The notes below the pieces were generated by a model that was not told where the DNA came from, did not search any database, and saw nothing but the letters and a program-made list of their open reading frames with translations. From Actinoplanes octamycinicus (GTDB lineage Bacteria; Actinomycetota; Actinomycetes; Mycobacteriales; Micromonosporaceae), in NCBI RefSeq assembly GCF_014205225.1, contig NZ_JACHNB010000001.1, forward strand, positions 1,612,001-1,676,000: DNA of 64,000 nt. Direction: 5' to 3'. Both the position numbers and the translations under genes were made by a program. Shown in pieces: positions 51,461 to 59,813 of the stretch (the first letter of the stretch is position 1; each line of letters begins with the position of its first letter).

Positions 51461-52248
51461 CCAGCGGGTACCGGCCACTCGTCTTCGCCCATCGGGGCGG
51501 CGCCGACGCGTTGCCCGAGCACACGCTCGGGGCCTACCTGCGCGCGCTGGAGGACGGCGTCGACGGGCTGGAGTGCGACGTCCGGCTCACCCGCGACGGC
51601 CACCTGGTCTGCGTGCACGACCGCCGGCTGAACCGGACCAGCAACGGCAAAGGGCTGGTCAGCCGGCGCACCCTGGCCCAGCTCGACGAGTTCAACTACG
51701 GCTCCTGGCACCCCGGCTACCCGGCCGACGAGGAGCTGCCCGACCTGAGCCGGCTGCTCACCCTGGAGCGGCTGCTGGAGGCGGTGGTGGACTCCGGCCG
51801 GCCGGTGCGCCTGCTGATCGAGACCAAACACCCGTCCCGGTACGGCGCCGAGGTGGAGCGCCGGCTGGTCCGGATGCTGCGCCGGTTCGGGCTGGCCGAG
51901 CCGAAACCGGACGACCCGGTGCAGGTGACGGTGATGTCGTTCGCGGCGCTGGCGCTGCGCCGGATCCGCGCCCAGGCGCCCGGCGTGCCCACCGTCTACC
52001 TGCTGGAGCTGCTGCCGCCCGGGGTGGGCAAGGGCAAGCTGCCGTTCGGCGCGCGGATCGCCGGGCCCGGCGTGGACCTGGTCCGCAGCCGGCCCGGGCT
52101 GCTGCCGGCGATGCGGGCGGCCGGCCACCGGACGTACGTCTGGACCGTCAACGAGCCGGACGACCTGGAGTTGGTCCTCCAGCACCGGGTGGACGGCGTG
52201 ATCAGCGACCGGCCGAAGTTCGTGCTGGAGCGACTGGCACAGATGTGA
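51457..52248 (+). CDS. Glycerophosphodiester phosphodiesterase
   Basis: A 263-residue soluble GDPD TIM barrel: FAHRGGADALPEHTLGAY with the catalytic His-Arg-Gly-Gly, DGLECDVRLTRDGHLVCVHD holding the metal ligands, and LLIETKHP. It hydrolyses glycerophosphodiesters to glycerol-3-phosphate and an alcohol. No signal peptide is seen, so it acts in the cytosol. Confidence 0.95.
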   Translation: MTSGYRPLVFAHRGGADALPEHTLGAYLRALEDGVDGLECDVRLTRDGHLVCVHDRRLNRTSNGKGLVSRRTLAQLDEFNYGSWHPGYPADEELPDLSRLLTLERLLEAVVDSGRPVRLLIETKHPSRYGAEVERRLVRMLRRFGLAEPKPDDPVQVTVMSFAALALRRIRAQAPGVPTVYLLELLPPGVGKGKLPFGARIAGPGVDLVRSRPGLLPAMRAAGHRTYVWTVNEPDDLELVLQHRVDGVISDRPKFVLERLAQM

Positions 52249-52296
52249 TCCTGGACACAGCTGCCCAACCCTGAGGAGCGAGGCAGACTCGCAGAC

Positions 52297-53493
52297 ATGC
52301 CGGATCGTCCCGACTATCCAGCGCTGACCCGGGGTCAGATCGCGGTCCTCGACCGCGTCAACGCCGGGGAGAGCGGCCTGCCCGTGCTGCAGCAGCTGGT
52401 CCGCCTGGCGCAGGACGTGCTCGGCGCGCGCGGGGCCGGCTTCGCGGAGTACACCGGCGGCCACGGCCGGATCATCGCGGCGACCGGGGTCTGCAAGCCG
52501 GCCGTCGGCCGCCGGGTGGAGCGCCGCCTGGAGGGCACCGGCCGCACCCAGCTGATCCCGCTGGACTCGGTGAACGACGAGTTCGCCCGGCAGATCGAGG
52601 GCGGCGACCTGCGGCACATGCTGGGCGCCCGATGCGAGGCCGAGGACGCGTTCGCCGGTTCGCTGCACGTCTACTTCGGCGCCGACGCCGGCGAGCCCGG
52701 AGCCGAGCACCACGCGGTGCTGGAGCTGCTGGCCGGGCACATCGGGCGGCTCTACCGGCTCGGCGCCGGGCTGCCGGTGCACCCGGCCCCGGCCCCGGAG
52801 GAGGCCGGCGCGCAGGCCGACCGGGACCTCTGGGTCGCGGTCACCAGCCACGAGCTGCGCACCCCGGTGACGGTGATCAAGGGGTACGCGGACACCCTCA
52901 CCAACCACTGGGACACCCTGGGCGAGCCGGGCCGCCGGGAAGCGGTCCGGGTGATCGGCAACCGGGCCGGCGAGCTGGCCCGGCTGGTCGACCGGCTGCT
53001 CTCCGCGGCCAGCGACGACGGCGTGGTCGGTTCCGCCCCGGCCGGCCCGTTCGACCTGGTCGAGGCGTTGCGTGAGGCGGTCGGCGAGCTGCCGGCCGAC
53101 CTGCGGCGCCGGATCGAGCTCGGCCGGATGCCCGGCGACCTGCCGAAGGCGTACGGGAACCGGGATTCGATCGCCACCATCCTCACCGAGCTCACCACGA
53201 ACGCGGAGAAGTACTCGGAGCCGGACACCACGGTCGAGCTGTGCGCCGGGATGGACGACGACGTGCTGCGCTTCCGGGTCGCCGACCGCGGCGTCGGCAT
53301 CGCGCCCGAGCACGTGGAGCGCGCCTTCGAGCGCTACTGGCAGGCCGAGGGCGGCGACCGGCACCACCACCCGGGTGCCGGCCTGGGCCTCTACCTGGTC
53401 CGGCGGATGGTGGAGCGGCAGCACGGCTGGGTGTCGCTGCGCCCACGCGAGGGCGGCGGGACGGTCGCCGAGGTCCGCCTGCCCCGCGCCTGA
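52297..53493 (+). CDS. Soluble sensor histidine kinase, orphan
   Basis: A 398-residue kinase with no membrane segment. N-terminal GAF-like domain (about 20-165), then HisKA with VAVTSHELRTPVTVIKGYAD (about 185-250) and HATPase with TELTTNAEKYSEP, DRGVGIAPEHVERAFERYW and GAGLGLYLVRRMVERQ. No response regulator gene is adjacent. Probably responds to a cytosolic signal or works in a phosphorelay. Confidence 0.92.
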   Translation: MPDRPDYPALTRGQIAVLDRVNAGESGLPVLQQLVRLAQDVLGARGAGFAEYTGGHGRIIAATGVCKPAVGRRVERRLEGTGRTQLIPLDSVNDEFARQIEGGDLRHMLGARCEAEDAFAGSLHVYFGADAGEPGAEHHAVLELLAGHIGRLYRLGAGLPVHPAPAPEEAGAQADRDLWVAVTSHELRTPVTVIKGYADTLTNHWDTLGEPGRREAVRVIGNRAGELARLVDRLLSAASDDGVVGSAPAGPFDLVEALREAVGELPADLRRRIELGRMPGDLPKAYGNRDSIATILTELTTNAEKYSEPDTTVELCAGMDDDVLRFRVADRGVGIAPEHVERAFERYWQAEGGDRHHHPGAGLGLYLVRRMVERQHGWVSLRPREGGGTVAEVRLPRA

Positions 53494-53607
53494 CACCTCG
53501 CCGCACGGAAGTCATCAATACTCCTTCTTGTAAGTACTTCGATGCGCCGGTACGGTCTGTCCGGGCAGATGATCTTGCTGCCTGGATGTACCTAACGGGA
53601 GGTTTCG

Positions 53608-54081
53608 TTGCGTTTCAAAGCAATGGCTGCGGTCATGATGTCGGTTGCGCTCGGTGTCGCGGCCGTTCCGGCGTCGGCGTCGGCCGCGGACGCCGGCTCT
53701 GTCACGGTGCTCAGCACCGGCGGTGACTACATCAAGGTCACCGACAGCAAGTGGTACTGCAGCAGCCTCAGCAACGGCAGCGTCTGCATCCGCTACATCA
53801 ACAACTTCACCGGCGTGGACGTGAAGTACGTCAAGACCGGCGGCAGCAAGCTCTCCGTCCGCTTCTCCTACGGCAGCCACGTCCGGGGCGCCGCCACCTC
53901 CCCGGGCGCCTGGCAGACCATCTCCTCCGGTCAGACCAAGTCGACCGTCTGGAACAACGCCAGCATCCTCGGCGACTGCCTCCAGGGCCACATGGAGACC
54001 AAGAACTCCAGCGGCGCCTCGGCCGGCAACTTCTACACCCCGGTGATCTCCAAGGGCACCACTGTCTGCGACGGCTGGTAA
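53608..54081 (+). CDS. Small secreted protein, unknown family
   Basis: A 157-residue protein with a clear signal peptide (RFKAMAAVMMSVALGVAAV, cleavage near ASASA). The mature part is Ser/Thr/Asn/Gly-rich, with four Cys (in WYCSS, VCIRY, GDCLQ, TVCDG) that could make two disulphides. No family recognised. The TTG start is supported by GGGAGG 5 nt upstream. AT-richer upstream region (53510-53600) probably holds its promoter. A strong terminator follows, so it is a single-gene unit. Confidence 0.8.
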   Translation: MRFKAMAAVMMSVALGVAAVPASASAADAGSVTVLSTGGDYIKVTDSKWYCSSLSNGSVCIRYINNFTGVDVKYVKTGGSKLSVRFSYGSHVRGAATSPGAWQTISSGQTKSTVWNNASILGDCLQGHMETKNSSGASAGNFYTPVISKGTTVCDGW

Positions 54082-54104
54082 GCCGCAAGCAGCCTGAGCA
54101 CCCG

Positions 54105-54136
54105 AATGGGCGGTGGCCGGACGGCCGCCGCCCATT
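54105..54136 (+). terminator. Rho-independent terminator after secreted-protein gene
   Basis: AATGGGCGGTGGCC and GGCCGCCGCCCATT form a 14-bp stem with one G-U pair and a GGAC loop, followed by TCCCTTTCC. Confidence 0.85.
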
Positions 54137-54209
54137 TCCCTTTCCCAGCTCAGAGCCGGTCACCGACGACACGAGTGGCCCACGTCACCGGCTTCCCGGT
54201 GACACCGCC

Positions 54210-54215
54210 TAGGCT
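54210..54215 (+). promoter_or_regulatory. Candidate -10 hexamer TAGGCT
   Basis: TAGGCT ends 8 nt before the GTG at 54224. Confidence 0.5.
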
Positions 54216-54223
54216 GGTCCCTC

Positions 54224-55096
54224 GTGAGCAAGCGTCGTAACCGCGAGTCCGCCCCCAAGACCAAGGTGCGCGACATCTTCGTCGCCCGTCCGTTCGAGGG
54301 CCTGGCCGACGAGCCCGAATGGGTCGCGCTGCGTGAGCTGGTCCCGGCCGCCTCCGCTCCGCTGACCCTGAAGCCGGAGATCCTCGAGGAGTACGGCGAC
54401 CGCCCCGTCACCCTCTCCACCGTGCTGCCGATGGCCTGGCCGGCCATGTCCCGCCGGGACGGCGCGGTCTTCATCGGCCTGCAGCGGCACGTGCAGTCCG
54501 GGGACGTCTCCCGCGACCTGGCGGTGGCCATCCTGGCCGCGCTGCGCACCACCCCGGGCGACCCGGTGTCGGTGCCGGCGCTGCCCGGCGAGGGCCCGCG
54601 CCTGCAGGACGTGCTGGTCGACGGCCCGCTCGAGGTCACCATGCACGACGGCTTCGAGTACTGGCTGGACGCCGACCAGCTGCAGGACGCCAGCGTGAAG
54701 GCGTCGCTGGAGCGGGCCAACGCGTCGATCTACCCGACCGTCCGGCTGGCCGCGGCGAAGGCCGCGTACTGGTGCCGGATCGCGCCGGACAAGGGCCACG
54801 TCCGCTGGGTGCTCGGCGAGGGCGAGGACCGCGCGCTGGACACCCTGGCCCGCCTGTCGGCCGCCGGCGAGCTGCTGCTGCGCGACGACACCAAGTTCGC
54901 CGGCATGTTCCGCGCGCACGGCCTGCTGGTGCCGGTCTGGGACATTCCGGGCGAGCCGGAGGCCGCGGACTGGGAGGCCCCGCTGGCCGACTTCGCCAAG
55001 CGCTACCAGGACACGCTGGCGATCACCGAGCCGCTCGACGCCGCGGCCCGCCGCGCCCGCCAGGGCCTCATCGGCCGCCAGCTGACCCTCCGCTGA
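54224..55096 (+). CDS. DUF5926-like conserved actinobacterial protein
   Basis: A 290-residue soluble acidic protein with KVRDIFVARPFEGLADEPEW near the N-terminus, LPMAWPAMSRRDGAVFIGLQ in the middle and LIGRQLTLR at the end. This matches the DUF5926 family, widely conserved in actinomycetes and of unknown function. No catalytic motif recognised. The start is set by the TANNNT hexamer. Confidence 0.82.
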   Translation: MSKRRNRESAPKTKVRDIFVARPFEGLADEPEWVALRELVPAASAPLTLKPEILEEYGDRPVTLSTVLPMAWPAMSRRDGAVFIGLQRHVQSGDVSRDLAVAILAALRTTPGDPVSVPALPGEGPRLQDVLVDGPLEVTMHDGFEYWLDADQLQDASVKASLERANASIYPTVRLAAAKAAYWCRIAPDKGHVRWVLGEGEDRALDTLARLSAAGELLLRDDTKFAGMFRAHGLLVPVWDIPGEPEAADWEAPLADFAKRYQDTLAITEPLDAAARRARQGLIGRQLTLR

Positions 55097-55133
55097 CCGT
55101 TTCCCCTCCTCGCCCCTTCCTCCGCTTCCCGCA

Positions 55134-55198
55134 CGAAGATCAAGTTCAAGATCTTCATTGACGCCGGTCCGCTCGGGTGCGGATCGCCTGCTCCCGGC
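55134..55198 (+). repeat. Dispersed intergenic repeat, copy B, left half
   Basis: Begins with an imperfect palindrome (GAAGATC...GATCTTC) and continues with TCCGCTCGGGTGCGGA. It is cut at 55198 by the IS110 element. Its continuation is at 56618. Confidence 0.78.
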
Positions 55199-55207
55199 AC
55201 CCCTCTG

Positions 55208-56386
55208 TCAAGGGGTTGGTGTGGGGGATGTTTTAGGGTGGTGGTTGGCGGGTCCGGGTTGTGACTTTTCCGAAGTGTCGATCTTGGGGTTTGGGTCGGC
55301 CGCGCTGGAGTTTCGAGTCGCCCCCGTGTGTCCTCCCGGATCCGTCGCCGGGGTTGTTGCGGCTGCCGCGTCTTTGATCATTTGTCGGTAGACGGTGTCG
55401 GACAGGCGTCGTTTCAACGCTCGCATGGCTTCCATCGCGGTTTTGCCTTCGGCGCGTTTGTGCTGGTAATAGGCGCGTGCGGGGGTGTCGTAGCGGAGCT
55501 GGGTGATGACCATGATGTGCAGGACCCGGTTGATGCGCCGGTTCCCGGCCCGGTTGAGCCGGTGATGGTGATGGTCGCCGGAGGACACGTCGATGGGGGC
55601 GGTGCCGTTCCAGGTGGCGAAGTGTCCGCGGGTCGGGAAGCGGTGGATGTCGCCGATGTCGCCGAGCAGGCGGGCGGCGCCGGAGGGGCCGATGCCGTTG
55701 AGGCTGGTCAGCTGGGTGCCGGTGGCGGCCAGCACGGTCGTCAGCTGCCGGTTGGCTGCTTTGATCTTGGTGTCCAGGGTGGTGAGCTCGTCGACCAGGT
55801 CGCCGGCCAGCTGATAGCGGGTGGCGGTGACGATGTCGCCGGCCGGGACGCTGACGCGTTCGAGCAGGGTGCGGGCCTGGTCGGTGGTCAGGTTCTTCTT
55901 CGCGCCGCCGGGGATCAGTTCGAGCAGTAGCTGGTGCAGCCGGTTGATGGTCTCGGTGCGGGTGGCGCCGAGCTGGTCGCGGCGGTCGGCCAGCAGCCGC
56001 AGCGCGACGGTGGCGCCGTCGGCACGAACCTGGTGCAGGCCCGGGGTGCGTAGCGCTGTCACGGCGATGTGGTGGGCGTCGTGACCGTCGGTTTTGCGGC
56101 CGTGGCCGGTGTCGAAGTTGCGGGCTTTCGCGGCGAGTTTCGCCGGGACGTCCAGCACGGTTTCGCCGTCGGCGACCAGCCGCTGGGCCAGGTGCCGGCC
56201 GATGCCGTTACAGCCCTCGACCGCCCACACCCGGCCGGCGTGACGGCGGCCGGCAGCGAGCAGCTGCTGGTAGCCGCCGGTGTCGGTGCCGTACCTACCG
56301 CGGGCCAGTACCTGTTCACGCTCGTTGATGATCTCGATCGTCGCGGACCGCTTGTGCGGATCGACCCCAATGATCAGCTGACCCAT
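55208..56386 (-). CDS. IS110 family transposase (bridge-RNA-guided recombinase)
   Basis: A 392-residue protein. The N-terminal RuvC-like DEDD domain has D9 (LIIGVDPHK), E57 (VWAVEGCN), D100 and D103 (KTDGHDAHH). A coiled-coil-like helix region follows (about 130-225). The C-terminal transposase_20 domain has LNGIGPSGAARLLGDIG and the probable catalytic Ser in APIDVSSGDHHHHRLN (268-269) before GNRRINRVLH. All key residues are present and the frame is intact, so it may be active. The last 50 residues are Pro/Thr-rich. ATG 56386 gives MGQLIIGVD, the family start. Confidence 0.95.
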   Translation of the reverse strand: MGQLIIGVDPHKRSATIEIINEREQVLARGRYGTDTGGYQQLLAAGRRHAGRVWAVEGCNGIGRHLAQRLVADGETVLDVPAKLAAKARNFDTGHGRKTDGHDAHHIAVTALRTPGLHQVRADGATVALRLLADRRDQLGATRTETINRLHQLLLELIPGGAKKNLTTDQARTLLERVSVPAGDIVTATRYQLAGDLVDELTTLDTKIKAANRQLTTVLAATGTQLTSLNGIGPSGAARLLGDIGDIHRFPTRGHFATWNGTAPIDVSSGDHHHHRLNRAGNRRINRVLHIMVITQLRYDTPARAYYQHKRAEGKTAMEAMRALKRRLSDTVYRQMIKDAAAATTPATDPGGHTGATRNSSAADPNPKIDTSEKSQPGPANHHPKTSPTPTP

Positions 56387-56399
56387 CGTCGGTAACCTT

Positions 56400-56600
56400 C
56401 CCGTCGTCGCAGCACACAACGCCGGCGGGAGGGCATCGCTACTTACAGCTGGGCAAACCCCTCTCAAGCCACTCCGCGCCACGGTGACCGGCAGGGTTCA
56501 AGCCGGGAGAAAGCCACACCCCGCCATCTGAGTGGGCAGCGCGGGCCTGAGAATCCCTACCGATCACCTCGACCAAGCCTGGCCGGGCCGCGGTCGTACA
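56400..56600 (-). ncRNA. Predicted bridge RNA of the IS110 element
   Basis: Four segments lie in the order used by characterised bridge RNAs. Read on the minus strand: left-target guide 56547-56538 (GGCCCGCGCT, equal to the left flank), right-target guide 56509-56502 (CTCCCGGC, complement of the right flank), left-donor guide 56464-56457 (AGAGGGGT, equal to the right end of the element) and right-donor guide 56445-56438 (TAAGTAGC, complement of the left end). Exact RNA ends are not determined and no fold was computed. Confidence 0.75.
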
Positions 56601-56617
56601 TCAATTCTCTTTAAGTA

Positions 56618-56712
56618 GCGCGGGCCGGGGTCGGCGATCTGGCCGCTGCGCGTCCACAGCGATCGCCGACCCCTTCACTGCCCGTGGGTGGTCCCGGAAA
56701 TCGACCCCGGTC
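56618..56712 (+). repeat. Dispersed intergenic repeat, copy B, right half
   Basis: Continuation of the copy interrupted by the IS110 element. Contains GGTCGGCGATC...GATCGCCGACC, an 11-bp inverted repeat, and blocks shared with copies A and C (CTGGCCGCTGCGCGTCCA, GTGGTC). Confidence 0.78.
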
Positions 56713-56715
56713 CGC

Positions 56716-56893
56716 TCAGGCAGCGTGGGTGAAGTCGGGGATCCAGTTGGTAGCCCAGGTGACGCCCTGGCCTGTCGGAAAGGCCTGCTCCCAGCGGCAC
56801 GAGTCAGCGGCGTTCCGAAACCACCGGAAGCGGACCTTGCTCGGCCGGCCCTCCCCAGCGGCCGCACCCGTCCTCCTCGAAGCGGCCGACCAT
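56716..56893 (-). pseudogene. DUF1579-like protein, C-terminal fragment with frameshift
   Basis: Minus-strand reading gives MVGRFEEDGCGRW, then after a frame change GEGRPSKVRFRWFRNAA and SCRWEQAFPTGQGVTWATNW followed by a stop at 56716. This is the end of DUF1579-type proteins (consensus VRFxW...ARWEQAFSxDGGxTWETNW). The N-terminal two thirds are missing; upstream is the arginine deiminase gene. Confidence 0.65.
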
Positions 56894-56931
56894 GGCCCGG
56901 CCGGCCAGCGAGCCGGCGCCGCCGCCTGCCC

Positions 56932-58125
56932 TCACCCGGCCAGCGGGGCTCGCTGGATCGGACAGCTCATGCAGCGCGGCCCGCCGCGGCCGCTGCCCAG
57001 CTCCGAGCCCTGGATCCGGACCACCTCGATGCCGGCGCGCTCGAGCTGCGCGTTCGTCTCCACGTTGCGCTCGTAGGCGACGCACAGCCGGGGCGCGATG
57101 GCCAGGGTGTTGTTGCCGTCGTCCCACTGCTCGCGCTCGGCGGTGACCGGGTCCAGCCCGGTGTCGATCACCCGCAGGTGGTCGATGCCCATCGCCTCGG
57201 CGGCCGCCTCCAGGAACGGGCGCGGCTGGCGGACCACCAGTTCGTCGCCGTCGCCCGCGGTGATCGTCCAGGCCCGCAGGGTGTCGGCGACGATCGGGTA
57301 CATCACCACCGCGTCGGCGTCCACCATGGTGCAGACGGTGTCCAGGTGCATGGTGGCCCGTTCCTGGGCGATCGGCACGGCCAGCACGGTGTGCGCCAGG
57401 CCGGCCGCCAGCACCCGGCGGGCCAGCCGCTCGGCGCCGGCCGGGGTGGTCCGCTCGCCGACCCCGATGGCCAGCACCTGGGGCGCCAGCACCAGCACGT
57501 CTCCGCCCTCCACGTGCTCCAGGGCCGGCTCGTAGAGCAGCTCGGCGCCGGCGAACCGCGGGTGGTAGCGGTACACCGCATGGGTGAGCGTGGTCTCCCG
57601 GCGCCGGGCTGGCATCGCCAGGCTGGTGACCGCGACCCGGTCGCGCACCCAGACCGACGAGTCGCGGGTGAAGAGCAGGTTGGGCAGCGGGTCGATGACG
57701 AAGTCGTTGGGCTGCAGCATCTCGTAGACCAGGCTGCCGCCGCCCGGCTTCACCTCCTCGTGGGCCAGCCCGGCGATCAGCACCTCGGCCAGCCGGTCCG
57801 GGTCCTGGTCGGCCAGGTAGGCGGCGACGCCGGCGCGCAGCCCGTCGCCCAGCCGGCGATCGGCGAGCACCCCGGCGGTCAGCTCGGCGCGGGCCTCCGG
57901 GACGGCGAGCGTCTCGGCCAGCAGCCGGTCCAAGTGGAGCACCTCGACGCCGCGGGACCGCAGCGCCTCGGCGAACCGGTCGTGCTCCTCCTGGGCGCGA
58001 CCCACCCAGGGGATGCCATCGAAGAGCAACGAGCCGCTGTTGCGCGGCGTGAGGCGGGCCAGCTCCTTGCCCGGCCGGTGCAGCAGGACGGTGTGCAGGC
58101 GGCTGACTTCACTGTCGACGTACAC
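56932..58125 (-). CDS. arcA: Arginine deiminase
   Basis: A 397-residue guanidino-group hydrolase: [15 protein letters not shown], the catalytic His region [38 protein letters not shown] and the nucleophilic Cys in GGPRCMSCP. It converts arginine to citrulline and ammonia. No arcB, arcC or arcD gene is adjacent, so the full ADI energy pathway is not encoded here. GTG at 58125, 7 nt after TAACGT, gives [18 protein letters not shown]; a GTG/ATG 7 codons earlier is possible. Confidence 0.95.
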   Translation of the reverse strand: MYVDSEVSRLHTVLLHRPGKELARLTPRNSGSLLFDGIPWVGRAQEEHDRFAEALRSRGVEVLHLDRLLAETLAVPEARAELTAGVLADRRLGDGLRAGVAAYLADQDPDRLAEVLIAGLAHEEVKPGGGSLVYEMLQPNDFVIDPLPNLLFTRDSSVWVRDRVAVTSLAMPARRRETTLTHAVYRYHPRFAGAELLYEPALEHVEGGDVLVLAPQVLAIGVGERTTPAGAERLARRVLAAGLAHTVLAVPIAQERATMHLDTVCTMVDADAVVMYPIVADTLRAWTITAGDGDELVVRQPRPFLEAAAEAMGIDHLRVIDTGLDPVTAEREQWDDGNNTLAIAPRLCVAYERNVETNAQLERAGIEVVRIQGSELGSGRGGPRCMSCPIQRAPLAG

Positions 58126-58132
58126 GACCTCG

Positions 58133-58138
58133 ACGTTA
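58133..58138 (-). promoter_or_regulatory. Candidate -10 hexamer TAACGT for arcA
   Basis: Minus-strand TAACGT ends 7 nt before the GTG at 58125. Confidence 0.45.
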
Positions 58139-58450
58139 ACCCGCACCGAATGTTACCGCTCGATGACGGTACGACTAGATCTTGGGACGGGCATGCATCG
58201 AACGGACAGTAGAGATAACTTGGCAGAGTGCGACGAAACCGCGACCCGCTGGTGTGCGATCAGTCGGGTGTTGGATCAGGACAGGCGTCGGTCTGCACCA
58301 TCCGCAAGAAGACGTTGTCCGTGAATGCGGTATTCATCCACACTCATTCGCCTTTCTTTCCCTCCCGCCACCCTGTTCCGTGAGGGCCCGAGCACGTACG
58401 GTAGTTGGAAAGAAAGCCAGCCCGAGAAGACCTTTTGCCGGAGGTCGAAA
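58139..58450. other. Divergent intergenic region with a long-armed inverted repeat
   Basis: Between arcA and the NERD-like gene no ORF is supportable. CTTTCTTTCC (58352-58361) and GGAAAGAAAG (58407-58416) form a perfect 10-bp inverted repeat around a 45-nt loop with a TACGGTAGTT stretch. It may be an operator pair or a leader hairpin. Confidence 0.45.
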
Positions 58451-59188
58451 GTGACTGTCTTCCCTGCCCGCCCCGCTCTGCCCGTTCCGTCCACCAGCAG
58501 AGCGTTGACCCCAGTCAGCCATAGCTCGCCGGGCACCGACCTGGAACCGCGTCTCACCCCGATGGAGTGGGCGCGGCGTCGCCGTGCCGAGCGCGAGGCC
58601 CGCCGCATGGAGGCCGCCGGAGCCCGGGCCCTGACCCGGCTCGACCGCCTCGGTTCGGCCTGGCACATCGTGGACTGGCCGCGCACCGACCTGTCCCAGT
58701 CGTATTACGAGCCCGACCCGGCCGATGACCGGGCGGGCTTCCTCGCGATCGGCCCCGGTGGGGTCTACGCGGTGACCGTGGCCGACCACGGCCGCTCCCG
58801 CGTCCTGATCGCCGGGGACGTCGTCCAGATCAACGGCAAGCGCCCACAATATGTGGTGGAGGCTCGCCGCGACGCCAAGCGGGCGGCCAAGGCGCTCTCC
58901 GCCGCGGTCGGGCTGAACGTGCCGGTGACCCCGGTGCTCACGTTCGTCGGCTCCGGCGTGATCAGCGTCCACGGCCTGCCGAAAGACTGTCTGGTCGCCA
59001 CCGATCGGGAGCTTGACCGCCTGCTTCTCGCCGGAGGCGCCCGCATCTCCGCGGCCACGGCGAGCAAACTCTCAGCGGTCGCCAGCAACCCGTCCACCTG
59101 GGCGAACGCACCCTACCGGCCGAGTGGTGACTACCGTTGGTACAGCAACGGACAGACGGCCGCTGACAAGCGGCCGACCCGCCGGTAA
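58451..59188 (+). CDS. NERD-like (nuclease-related) domain protein
   Basis: A 245-residue protein. A polar Arg-rich helix (residues 35-65) is followed by a domain with HIVDWPRTDLSQSYYEPDPADDRAG, FLAIGPGGVYAVTVADHG and VVEARRDAKRAAKALSAAVG, the pattern of actinobacterial NERD-like proteins: an ordered beta core then helix. The usual metal-site (Asp, Gln-x-Lys) is not obvious, so nuclease activity is doubtful. The GTG has GGAGG 6 nt upstream. Confidence 0.72.
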   Translation: MTVFPARPALPVPSTSRALTPVSHSSPGTDLEPRLTPMEWARRRRAEREARRMEAAGARALTRLDRLGSAWHIVDWPRTDLSQSYYEPDPADDRAGFLAIGPGGVYAVTVADHGRSRVLIAGDVVQINGKRPQYVVEARRDAKRAAKALSAAVGLNVPVTPVLTFVGSGVISVHGLPKDCLVATDRELDRLLLAGGARISAATASKLSAVASNPSTWANAPYRPSGDYRWYSNGQTAADKRPTRR

Positions 59189-59268
59189 CGTTCCTTGCGA
59201 CGTCGCCGACACGGCGTCCCGGTCAGCCGGGGCGCCGCGGCCGGCGCGACGGAAGCGAGGAGGAGCGG

Positions 59269-59730
59269 GTGGCGCATGTTGAGCTCTCCCTCTCGGGAGC
59301 GTTCGTCCCTCAGGCACGCACACCGGCCGAGGCCGAGTTCATCACCAGCATCGAGCGCTGGTCCGGCACCGTGGCAGCGGCCGACGAGCCGTGCCTGGTC
59401 GTCGACGCCGGCGGCGCGATCCTGGCCGTCTCGCCGTCCGCCAGCGAGCTGCTCGGGCTGGGCAAACCGGCTGAGGCTCTCGGCAAGCGGCTGACCGCGT
59501 CGCTGCAGCTGATCGACTTTACGGCCGGCGCCGGCCCGCTCGAGGAGCCCGAGGCGGAGAAGATCCCCCCGCTGCTCGCGGTCCGCAGCGAGCGGCTGGC
59601 GCGCGGCCTGATGCGGGTCGTGCCGGAGGGCGGGAAGGCGCCGCTGACCGTGGACGCGATCTCCACACCGCTGCTGGCGGGCGACCGGGTGGCCGGTTCG
59701 ATGACCTTCCTGTCCCCCGTGCACTACTGA
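59269..59730 (+). CDS. PAS-domain protein
   Basis: A 153-residue protein with one PAS-like domain (about 30-150): SIERWSGTVAAADEPCLVVDAGGAILAVSP (N-terminal cap and first strands), a SASELLGLG helix and a C-terminal DAISTPLLAGDRVAGSMTFL. No output domain is attached, so it would act through a partner. The GTG has GAGGAGGAG upstream. Confidence 0.75.
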   Translation: MAHVELSLSGAFVPQARTPAEAEFITSIERWSGTVAAADEPCLVVDAGGAILAVSPSASELLGLGKPAEALGKRLTASLQLIDFTAGAGPLEEPEAEKIPPLLAVRSERLARGLMRVVPEGGKAPLTVDAISTPLLAGDRVAGSMTFLSPVHY

Positions 59731-59801
59731 TGTCCGGTTTGTCTATGGCGGTGTGGTGTTCACCGCATCCGACAACCATTGGGTGTTACCGATCCGTAAC
59801 G

Positions 59802-59807
59802 TAGGCT
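59802..59807 (+). promoter_or_regulatory. Candidate -10 hexamer TAGGCT
   Basis: TAGGCT ends 6 nt before the ATG at 59814. Confidence 0.5.
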
Positions 59808-59813
59808 CCCGTC

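Larger units (their letters stand above)
55197..56619 (-). mobile_element. IS110-family insertion sequence with bridge RNA locus
   Basis: About 1.42 kb. It contains one DEDD transposase gene, only about 10 bp beyond its stop and about 230 bp of non-coding DNA upstream of its start, as in the IS110 subgroup. There are no terminal inverted repeats or target duplication beyond a shared dinucleotide (GC at 55197-55198 and at 56618-56619 in both strand readings). Joining the flanks with one GC rebuilds a copy of a dispersed repeat that aligns with copy A with only one gap, which fixes the boundaries. Confidence 0.85.

Noticed and set aside
54224..55096. Part of the IS110 element
   Set aside because: The DUF5926-like gene ends before the repeat that the IS interrupts and matches chromosomal actinobacterial genes.
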